A stretch of 64,000 nucleotides of DNA from Paludisphaera rhizosphaerae (lineage in GTDB: Bacteria; Planctomycetota; Planctomycetia; Isosphaerales; Isosphaeraceae). Shown here piece by piece: positions 58,035-64,000 of this stretch. The stretch is from positions 1 through 64,000 of the forward strand of contig NZ_JAALCR010000024.1 of NCBI RefSeq assembly GCF_011065895.1, given 5' to 3'. Numbering within the stretch: the first letter of the stretch is position 1; the number at the start of each line of letters is the position of its first letter. The position numbers and the translations under genes were made by a program. Under the pieces are notes generated by a model. The model saw nothing but the letters and a program-made list of their open reading frames with translations. It ran no database searches and was not told the origin of the DNA.

Positions 58035-59158
58035 TGGACGACCGTTCGCTGGAGACCCCCGACACCGAGCCGACGGCCGCCCGCTGGGTGGCGTCGCGTT
58101 CGCATGGGCCCTACGCGGCGGGCTCCGCGTTCCTGCACGCCCCGTCGTTCGCCTTCCAGGCCTGGGGCGGGGGTGAGAACCAGTTGATTCAGACCGGGCG
58201 GCACCTGGAAGGTTTCGACCTCCCCGTCCGCCTCTTCCATCCCTGGACGGACCGGCTGATCGACGCCCGCGTGCTCCACCTGTTCGGGATGTCTCGCGAG
58301 GGGCTGGAGTTGGCGAAAGCCGCTCGGGCTCGCAATGTCCCCGTGGTCCTCTCGCCGATCTGCTGGTACGAGCCTCGCTCGCTTTGGGCCTTGGAGCCGA
58401 CGGTCGCCCGAAAACTCGCCGCCGTCGGCCTCTGGTCGATGCGGCGGACGTTCCCAGCGTTCTCTGGTTGGCGTCGCGAACTGCTGCAACTCGCCGATCG
58501 GGTGCTGCCGAACTCGGAAGACGAGGCCGAGCAACTCATCCGCATGTTCGGGGTGGACCGACGACGGATCGCCGTCGTCCCCAACGGCGTCCTTCCCGAC
58601 TTCGGCTGGGGGTCGCCCCAACTCTTCCGCGAGCGCGTCGGCGACTTCGAATTCGTGCTGTTCGTCGGCCGCATCGAGCCCCGCAAGAATCCGCTGGGCT
58701 TGATCCGAGCGACGCGACGCCTGGGGCTGCCTCTGGTGGTCGTCGGCGAGGCTCCTCCCCAGCACGAGAACTACGAACGCCTCTGCCGCCGCGAGGGAGG
58801 AGACCGCGTGGTCTGGCTGGAATCGCTCGACCACCACGACCCGCTCCTGATCTCGTCGTACGCCGCGGCCCGGGTCTTCGCCCTCTGCAGTTGGTTCGAG
58901 ACCCCCGGCCTGGCGGCGCTCGAGGCGGCTCTCGCCGGCGCAGCGATCGTCATCACCCCCCACGGCTCGACGCGATCCTACTTCGGCGACCGCGCGGAAT
59001 ACGCTCGACCCGGCCGGGTGGACGAAATCGGCGCAGCGCTTTCGCGAGCCTGGCGTGAAGGGCCAAGACCTGGTCTTGCCGCACACGTCGCTTCAAACTA
59101 CCTTTGGGACCGCGTCGCCAAGCTCACGGCGGAGGTTTATGACCAGGTCGCCGACTGA
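58034..59158 (+). CDS. GT4 family glycosyltransferase (374 aa)
   Basis: ATG 58034 overlaps the previous stop by one base (TGATG). The GT-B C-terminal domain is plain: VLFVGRIEPRKNPLGLIRAT, LVVVGEAPPQHENYERLC, VVWLESLDHHDPLLISSYAAA and CSWFETPGLAALEAALAGAA, which holds the E-x7-E donor-site motif. The N-terminal domain begins with GGGENQLIQTGRHL. It probably transfers a hexose to the growing lipid-linked or core glycan built by this operon. Confidence 0.85.
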   Translation: MDDRSLETPDTEPTAARWVASRSHGPYAAGSAFLHAPSFAFQAWGGGENQLIQTGRHLEGFDLPVRLFHPWTDRLIDARVLHLFGMSREGLELAKAARARNVPVVLSPICWYEPRSLWALEPTVARKLAAVGLWSMRRTFPAFSGWRRELLQLADRVLPNSEDEAEQLIRMFGVDRRRIAVVPNGVLPDFGWGSPQLFRERVGDFEFVLFVGRIEPRKNPLGLIRATRRLGLPLVVVGEAPPQHENYERLCRREGGDRVVWLESLDHHDPLLISSYAAARVFALCSWFETPGLAALEAALAGAAIVITPHGSTRSYFGDRAEYARPGRVDEIGAALSRAWREGPRPGLAAHVASNYLWDRVAKLTAEVYDQVAD

Positions 59159-60491
59159 CCTCAAGCCTGTTCAGACCGGGCGCTATCGCTACAGCAAGCT
59201 GCGATGGCGGATCCTGGTGCGCGCCTTCGACACGGCCGGCAGCCTCGTCGCGCCTCTCTGGCGCGGTCTGCGGCCAAGCCCGAAGGTGGACGCGCCCCGG
59301 CGCATCCTGGTCGTCCAACTCGACCACCTGGGCGACGCCGTCCTTTCCGCCCCGCTCATCGCGCAGCTCCGTCAGGCCTACCCGGACGCCGAGATCGACG
59401 TCCTGGCTTCGCCGAGCAATCACGAAGTCTTTGAGGCCGACCTCAACGTGACGCGGGTTCAGATCGCCGAACGGACCTGGTTCGAACGCAGCCCGTCGCG
59501 ACGGGGACTGGCTGCCGAGGTCTGGCGGCTCGGTCGCTCGCTCCGGGGGGCTCGTTACGACCTGGGCGTCGACGTTCGGGGCGACGTGCTTTCGATCCTC
59601 GTCCTGGCGATCGGCGGCGTCTCGCGTCGCGTCGGTTTCGCGATGGGCGGAGGTTCGTTCCTGTTGACCGACGTCGCGGAATGGACGCCAGGCCGGCACG
59701 AGGTCCGCTCTCGGCTGGAACTCCTCAGGCCGCTGGGGATCACGCCCGATTTCGACGGCCGAGCCCTCGTTCACGTCCGCGACGAGGACCGAGCGGAGGT
59801 CGCGGCGCGGATCTTCGACGCCTGGCCGAGTCGACCCGATCATCGCTCACGACGATTCGGCAAGGCGGCTCGCCGCGGTTCCGACGCCCGGCTGCATGCG
59901 GATCAATTCCGACCGCAATCGCCGATGTTGGCCGTCCACCTCGGTGCGGGGACCGCTGCCAAACGCTGGCCCAAACGGCACTGGAAAGATCTGATCGAGC
60001 GATTCCTCGCCGACGGCTGGCGCGTCGTCATCGTGGGAGGGCCGGAGGATCCGCCGCTTTCACGAATCCTGGCTCCCCATGACCAGCTCGTGGATTGGTC
60101 GGGCCGACTGACTGTCCGAGAAACGACGGCTCTGCTGGAGCGCGCCGACCTGTTCATCGGTGCGGACTCCGGCCCGGCGCATCTCGCAGCCTCGGCGGGC
60201 GTTCTCTCGCTGATCCTCTTCAGCGGGACGAACAACCCGATCCAGTGGCGGCCCTGGTCGTCGCGTTCCCTGGTTCTGCGCAACCGGGTCCCCTGCCGGC
60301 CGTGCCACCAGAAGACTTGCCCGCTGGCCGACCACCCCTGCATGACGGGCCTGAGCCCCGCGCGAGTCTATCGAGTCGCTCGGCGATGGATCGCACGGTG
60401 GAATCCCACCGCCGCCGACTCGAAACCTGCCGTCCCCAGCTCCGCCCCACTGGAGATCGCCTATGAACCCGACTTCAACGCCGCACCCTGA
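59139..60491 (+). CDS. GT9 family heptosyltransferase-like (450 aa)
   Basis: ATG 59139 overlaps the GT4 gene by 20 bases. The N-terminal ILVVQLDHLGDAVLSAPLIAQL, central LAVHLGAGTAAKRWPKRHW and C-terminal LFIGADSGPAHLAASAGVLS, with the Cys cluster CRPCHQKTCPLADHPC, match WaaF/WaaC-type GT9 enzymes. An internal insertion (SRRFGKAARRGSDARLHADQ) and a C-terminal tail of about 30 residues make it longer than the 330-360 usual. A second GT9 enzyme exists in the LPS operon (39168), so the two may act on different acceptors. Confidence 0.85.
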   Translation: MTRSPTDLKPVQTGRYRYSKLRWRILVRAFDTAGSLVAPLWRGLRPSPKVDAPRRILVVQLDHLGDAVLSAPLIAQLRQAYPDAEIDVLASPSNHEVFEADLNVTRVQIAERTWFERSPSRRGLAAEVWRLGRSLRGARYDLGVDVRGDVLSILVLAIGGVSRRVGFAMGGGSFLLTDVAEWTPGRHEVRSRLELLRPLGITPDFDGRALVHVRDEDRAEVAARIFDAWPSRPDHRSRRFGKAARRGSDARLHADQFRPQSPMLAVHLGAGTAAKRWPKRHWKDLIERFLADGWRVVIVGGPEDPPLSRILAPHDQLVDWSGRLTVRETTALLERADLFIGADSGPAHLAASAGVLSLILFSGTNNPIQWRPWSSRSLVLRNRVPCRPCHQKTCPLADHPCMTGLSPARVYRVARRWIARWNPTAADSKPAVPSSAPLEIAYEPDFNAAP

Positions 60492-60627
60492 CGCCGATCA
60501 TCGCACGATCGACGTCAGGGGCTGGCTGATCCTTGCCTGGGTCGTGGTCTGGTCGGCCGCATACTTCCACTTTGCGCTCGCCACGCGCTTCCCCTGGCTG
60601 CGTTCGTGGCTCGGCTGGTTCTCCTGA
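60463..60627 (+). CDS. Small single-pass membrane peptide (54 aa)
   Basis: ATG 60463 follows GGAG by seven bases and overlaps the GT9 gene by 29 bases in another frame. After a hydrophilic head (MNPTSTPHPDADHRTIDVR) comes one membrane helix with many aromatic residues (LILAWVVVWSAAYFHFALAT), and the end is FPWLRSWLGWFS. It is the last gene of the glycan operon. No family is recognised. The ribosome binding site and the helix support it; codon-scale conservation was not testable here. Confidence 0.5.
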   Translation: MNPTSTPHPDADHRTIDVRGWLILAWVVVWSAAYFHFALATRFPWLRSWLGWFS

Positions 60628-60650
60628 GCGCGGCGACTCAGTCATCCTGA

Positions 60651-61607
60651 TCAATAGGCGTCGGCCGAGACGATCTCGCCGCCGGCGCGCGTCAGGAGCG
60701 CGGCGAACGTCTCGATCGAGACCGTCTCCCTGATGAACCGCGTCGAGCCGTCGGCCATCACGACGTTCGCGCCGCCGGGGTGGAAGGCGTAGACGGCGTA
60801 GACGTTCGAGCAGTTGAGAGCGCAGCGCCCCTTGTTGACCACGCCCCCCTGGTCGTATCCGCGAATGCTGAACGCGTTGGGCTCGCCCCAGCCGCACAGC
60901 AGCGAGGCGTTGGCCGTCGTCTGGCCTGAGTCCGGCACCATCTTCAGTCCCGTCCGCCAGATCTGGGGACGACCGGCCGACTCCACCAGCATGATCGTGT
61001 TGCTGGTGCCGTCGAGGATCTCGGCGACGTTCCGCCGCCCTGCCGTGTTGTTCCCCTGCAGGACGCCGTCGTAGTTGCCCGGATCGCCGCTGCTCATCAC
61101 CGACGGCTTGACCCACAGGTTGGAGCTGATCCCCGTGCTGGCCGCGTAGTCGGCCGCGGCCGAGGGCCACTTGTCCATCCCCTGTCCGGGCTTGGCGATG
61201 AACGTCGGGTTCATCCGAGGAGAGTTCGGCGAATCCGGGCAGATGAACACCGAGAGCGGATACTGGATGGCCGTGCTGTTCTCGGGGACGTTGTAGTTGG
61301 CGTCGATGTTGTACAGGTTGTACAGGTTCACCTGTTCCATGTACGGGATGATCTGCGGTCCCCAGTAACGCGTCACCGGCGTCGTCTCGTTCATCGGGAA
61401 GCTGTTCATCGCCGCATGGACGTTGTGCATCCCCAGCCCAAGTTGCTTCAGGTTGTTGGCGCACTGCATGCGACGCGCCGCCTCGCGTGCAGCCTGGACG
61501 GCCGGCAACAGCAGACCGATCAACACGGCAATGATCGCAATCACGACCAACAGTTCGATCAGTGTGAATCCACGACGACGTGAGCGAACGAATGGACCGG
61601 CAGCCAT
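60651..61607 (-). CDS. DUF1559 prepilin-like protein (318 aa), unlinked to the main cluster
   Basis: The prepilin signal [18 protein letters not shown] is canonical, followed by [17 protein letters not shown]. The C-terminus has the family H-X9-DG region ([18 protein letters not shown]). Unlike the three copies at 14512-17301 it lacks the CHND-V-E motif and belongs to a different DUF1559 branch. It lies 26 bases after the cytochrome c peroxidase gene and may be co-transcribed with it. Like other family members it probably needs prepilin peptidase and a GspE/F machine encoded elsewhere, possibly the one in this window. Confidence 0.85.
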   Translation of the reverse strand: MAAGPFVRSRRRGFTLIELLVVIAIIAVLIGLLLPAVQAAREAARRMQCANNLKQLGLGMHNVHAAMNSFPMNETTPVTRYWGPQIIPYMEQVNLYNLYNIDANYNVPENSTAIQYPLSVFICPDSPNSPRMNPTFIAKPGQGMDKWPSAAADYAASTGISSNLWVKPSVMSSGDPGNYDGVLQGNNTAGRRNVAEILDGTSNTIMLVESAGRPQIWRTGLKMVPDSGQTTANASLLCGWGEPNAFSIRGYDQGGVVNKGRCALNCSNVYAVYAFHPGGANVVMADGSTRFIRETVSIETFAALLTRAGGEIVSADAY

Positions 61608-61633
61608 GAGGGGTCTCCAGGGGTGGGAAAGGT

Positions 61634-62839
61634 TCAGCGGGGGGCGGATGATGAGGCGAGGCCGGGAAGCGCGGGAGCGCGAACCCGGAGCTTGGGCTCG
61701 GTGAGCGATTCCAGGAACGCCTTGAGATCGCCCAACTCCTGCTTGTTGAGGCCGAGGGGCTTCAGCAGGGGGGACTTGGTGGGGAAGAGCGGGTCGACAG
61801 CCTGCTCGGGCTTGCGCCGAAGCGTGGCCATGCCGGCGTTGTACATGTTCAGAACGCCGGTCAACTCGAACAATCCATTGTGCATGTAAGGACCTGTCGC
61901 GGCGACGTTCCGGAGGCTCGGCGTGCGGAACCGGCCGACGTCCTCCGCCTTGTTCGTCACCTTGTAGCGACCAAGGTCCTCCAACTCGCGGCCGTAATAG
62001 CTCAGGCCGAGATCATGGAACTGGCCGTCGCTCAGGGCGGGCCCGTTGTGGCAGTTGATGCACCGAGCCTTGCCTCGAAACAGGTCCAGGCCAAGGAGCG
62101 CCTCGTTCGAAAGGGCCTCGCGATCGCCTCGCAGGAACTTGTCGAAGTCGCTGCGACCGCCGACGACCGAACGCTCAAAGGCCGCGATCGCCCTGGCCGC
62201 CGAATCGAGGCCGACCTCGTCTGAACCGAAGATCGCCTTGAAGGCTTCGCGATACTCGGGGACGGCGTTGAGTTCCTTGGCGACCTGATCGGGAGTCGCA
62301 CTCATCTCGGAGGGATTGAGGATAACCTGACGAGCCTGTTCTTCCAGGCTGCCGGCTCGGCCGTCCCAGAACATGGCCGGCAAATAGGCCAGGTTCATGA
62401 TGCTCGGCGCGTTCCGCTTGAGCGGCTCGCGACGATGCCCGTAAGCCGTCGTTCGGCCGTCAGCCCAGCCCAGATCCGGGTCGTGGCACGAGGCGCATGC
62501 GAGCTGTCCGCTCCCCGACACCCGAGGGTCGAAGAAGAGCTTCTTTCCTAGCTCGACCTTCTCCTTGGTCGTGGGATTATCCGCGGGCGGGACAGAAGCC
62601 GGGAGAAGCCCCAGCTCACGCCAGTCGACGCCCGAGTCGACCTGCGGGGCCGGCCACTCGGCCGCCGGCCGTTGGTAGACCTCGCGCAGTCGCGTCGCTC
62701 GCGTCTCTCGATCCGCCGCCGACTCCATGGCCGCCGGAGTCCGCCTCGGCGAGACAGGCACCTGCGCCCGACATGTCTCGACCAGCCCCCACGACACCCA
62801 TGCCAACCACAGCAAACGCCGCAACGAGCACCCTCTCAT
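61634..62839 (-). CDS. Di-heme cytochrome c peroxidase/MauG family (401 aa)
   Basis: ATG 62839 gives a signal peptide ([21 protein letters not shown]). Two heme motifs are present: CASCH at residues 115-119 and CINCH in the second half. [37 protein letters not shown] and [22 protein letters not shown] are the family signatures. The enzyme reduces hydrogen peroxide in the periplasm using electrons from a small cytochrome or copper protein, or acts as a MauG-like oxidase. The C-terminal tail is short and Pro-rich. Confidence 0.9.
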   Translation of the reverse strand: MRGCSLRRLLWLAWVSWGLVETCRAQVPVSPRRTPAAMESAADRETRATRLREVYQRPAAEWPAPQVDSGVDWRELGLLPASVPPADNPTTKEKVELGKKLFFDPRVSGSGQLACASCHDPDLGWADGRTTAYGHRREPLKRNAPSIMNLAYLPAMFWDGRAGSLEEQARQVILNPSEMSATPDQVAKELNAVPEYREAFKAIFGSDEVGLDSAARAIAAFERSVVGGRSDFDKFLRGDREALSNEALLGLDLFRGKARCINCHNGPALSDGQFHDLGLSYYGRELEDLGRYKVTNKAEDVGRFRTPSLRNVAATGPYMHNGLFELTGVLNMYNAGMATLRRKPEQAVDPLFPTKSPLLKPLGLNKQELGDLKAFLESLTEPKLRVRAPALPGLASSSAPR

Positions 62840-62958
62840 GTCGCCTTCGACTCTTTCACCCAATTGCGTGATTCCAGGATGCACAGCCCGACGGCGATTG
62901 AGATCCAATCTCAATCAACGGGCGAGGAGTCCTAGAATAACAAAGGGCGTTCGGAGTT

Positions 62959-63768
62959 TCAACGCGTCGCGCGGGGAGAAGCGTCGGCCGGGGTGAGACC
63001 GAGAATCCATCGGGTCGATTCGAGCCACATGTCGCGAAACTCCTGTTCTTCCCAGACCTCGCGACGATGACCGAGACCGTTGTAGAGGATGCGTCCCTTG
63101 CCATACGGACGCGCCCAGGCGACGGGGAAATCGTTCTGAGGGCGAACACCCTTGCGGGTGCGGTCCAGCTTGTCGGGATCGAGTCTCAGGAGCACGCGCG
63201 AGTCGGCCGGTGAGAAATCGCGGATCTGATAGATCTCATCCTTGAGGGAGAAAGCGGGAGGCAGCTTTCGGAAGCCGGGAAAGTCGGGCGCGTCGACGAT
63301 GAGCGGCGCGTCGAACTGCCCCCAAGGGTGGCCGTCGAACGCACCGCCGAGCATCTTGCGATACTCGGGCCATGATGGGAACGTGATCGTGGCGCTGTGG
63401 ATTCCCATGAAGCCCTTGCCGTCGTCCCGAATGAAGGCGAGGAGATCGGCCTTCTGGGAGTCGTCCATGTCGAGATCGCCGTCGGTGAAGAAGACGACGG
63501 CGTCGAACTGGTCGAGGTTTTTGGCCTCGTACTTGAGAGGCTTCTTGGTGATGTTGCCGCAGTCGGTGCGGAGAGTCGCCTCCCAGTCGCCGGTGCTGCG
63601 GCCGAGGTCGTAGAGCGTCGCCATGGCCGTGGAGACGGCGTCGTGCTGATAGCCCTTGCTCTGGCCGACGAACAGGAGACGCTTCGGCACGCGCGGCTCC
63701 TCGCCGAATGAGGAGCCGAAGCCGGCCAGAATGAGAACCGCCATCGCCGTGGCGAGTCGCTTGCTCAT
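62959..63768 (-). CDS. ThuA-like exported protein (269 aa)
   Basis: ATG 63768 follows GGAGGAAGG; the frame is open to 63846 only across the previous gene. A signal peptide (LATAMAVLILAGFGSSFGEE) is followed by the ThuA/class I glutamine amidotransferase-like fold: RLLFVGQSKGYQHDAVSTAM, FDAVVFFTDGDL, GKGFMGIHSATITFPSWPEY, MLGGAFDGHPWGQF and RILYNGLGHRREVWEEQEF. This family is widespread in planctomycetes and has been linked to trehalose or other sugar use, though activity is unproven. The ATG overlaps the stop of the gene before it (ATGA). Confidence 0.8.
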   Translation of the reverse strand: MSKRLATAMAVLILAGFGSSFGEEPRVPKRLLFVGQSKGYQHDAVSTAMATLYDLGRSTGDWEATLRTDCGNITKKPLKYEAKNLDQFDAVVFFTDGDLDMDDSQKADLLAFIRDDGKGFMGIHSATITFPSWPEYRKMLGGAFDGHPWGQFDAPLIVDAPDFPGFRKLPPAFSLKDEIYQIRDFSPADSRVLLRLDPDKLDRTRKGVRPQNDFPVAWARPYGKGRILYNGLGHRREVWEEQEFRDMWLESTRWILGLTPADASPRATR

Positions 63769-64000
63769 CGACCTTCCTCCGTGGCGGCGGCCGACTCTCC
63801 CCTGGCCTCCAGCTTGCCGATGGCGTCGAAGACGGCCTTGAAGCAAGCCGCCTCGGATTCGTCGGCTCGCGCGTTCTTGCGCGGCGGACGGCGGCCGTAA
63901 AACTCGTCCAGGAAGCCTTCCGCCCCAGACCAGACCGTTTGGACGACTCCCCTCAGGTGGTTGCGGGTGGCTCGGCTCGAGTGTTCGCGGAACCGCGTCA
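63765..64000 (-). CDS. 3' end of an unidentified gene, cut by the window edge
   Basis: On the minus strand a frame is open from 64000 to TGA at 63765-63767, overlapping the ThuA start as ATGA, which supports a real gene co-translated with it. The visible C-terminus of about 77 residues includes RATRNHLRGVVQTVWSGAEG, FLDEFYGRRPPRK and FKAVFDAIGKLEARGES, a basic and then acidic helical tail. I cannot name the family from this fragment. Confidence 0.55.
   Translation of the reverse strand, partial: TRFREHSSRATRNHLRGVVQTVWSGAEGFLDEFYGRRPPRKNARADESEAACFKAVFDAIGKLEARGESAAATEEGR

Noticed and set aside
1-64000. CRISPR array, insertion sequence or rRNA genes
   Set aside because: No regular spaced direct repeats, transposase-like frame with terminal repeats, or rRNA-like sequence was seen when reading both strands.

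Overview
The window is chromosomal DNA from a GC-rich planctomycete, most likely of the family Isosphaeraceae. Four things point there: DUF1559 prepilin-like proteins with H-X9-DG tails (four copies), very large heme-containing PVC-type beta-propeller dehydrogenases, hopanoid genes (shc, hpnH, hpnG), and a lipid A/core-type LPS operon in a genome whose secreted proteins often carry Tat or Sec signals. The organism assignment is inferred from gene content, not from a database search.

Layout. 1-2,050: a small accessory-looking stretch with the 3' part of a tandem winged-helix regulator, two translationally coupled orphan genes, and a consensus promoter followed by a tRNA-like remnant and a strong terminator. 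2,340-8,324: a secreted unknown protein, glycerol-3-phosphate dehydrogenase (glpD), a small unknown, a DinB-fold protein and a membrane-anchored SGNH hydrolase. 8,485-14,058: a c-type cytochrome and a giant fusion protein (TIM barrel, cytochrome c, beta-propeller, cupredoxin). 14,512-24,049 (minus strand): a type II secretion/type IV filament-like operon with three DUF1559 pseudopilins, GspK-, GspJ- and GspI-like minor pseudopilins, three different GspF platform proteins, a small membrane protein and one GspE ATPase. Directly upstream, in the same direction, lie a 57-aa zinc-ribbon gene, a PVC dehydrogenase, an SGNH-like protein and a cupin (to 29,333).

29,546-41,385: two unknown or zinc-ribbon membrane proteins and OsmC, then a minus-strand envelope operon read as lpxK, heptosyltransferase, epimerase, GT39, LPS kinase, GT4, sugar nucleotidyltransferase and a PlsY acyltransferase fused to an extracytoplasmic beta-propeller. 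41,506-52,863 (mainly plus): an Mpo1-like membrane protein, a TolC-family lipoprotein with a long Pro-rich tail, a BON-domain protein, the hopanoid trio and two sugar-isomerase-like TIM barrels. 53,006-60,627: a tightly overlapping plus-strand glycan operon (two GT2, CDP-alcohol phosphatidyltransferase, methyltransferase, polysaccharide deacetylase, GT4, GT9 and a 54-aa membrane peptide). 60,651-64,000 (minus): a fourth DUF1559 protein, a di-heme cytochrome c peroxidase, a ThuA-like protein and the 3' end of another gene.

Most of the window serves the cell envelope: making lipid A/core and lipid-linked glycans, making hopanoids, exporting or assembling pilin-like proteins, and oxidising substrates outside the cytoplasm with heme and copper relays. 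The most promising uncharacterised parts are the three-GspF filament operon, the enzyme-heme-copper fusion at 10,027-14,058, the PlsY-propeller fusion, and the promoter/tRNA-like/terminator unit near 1.8-2.0 kb.
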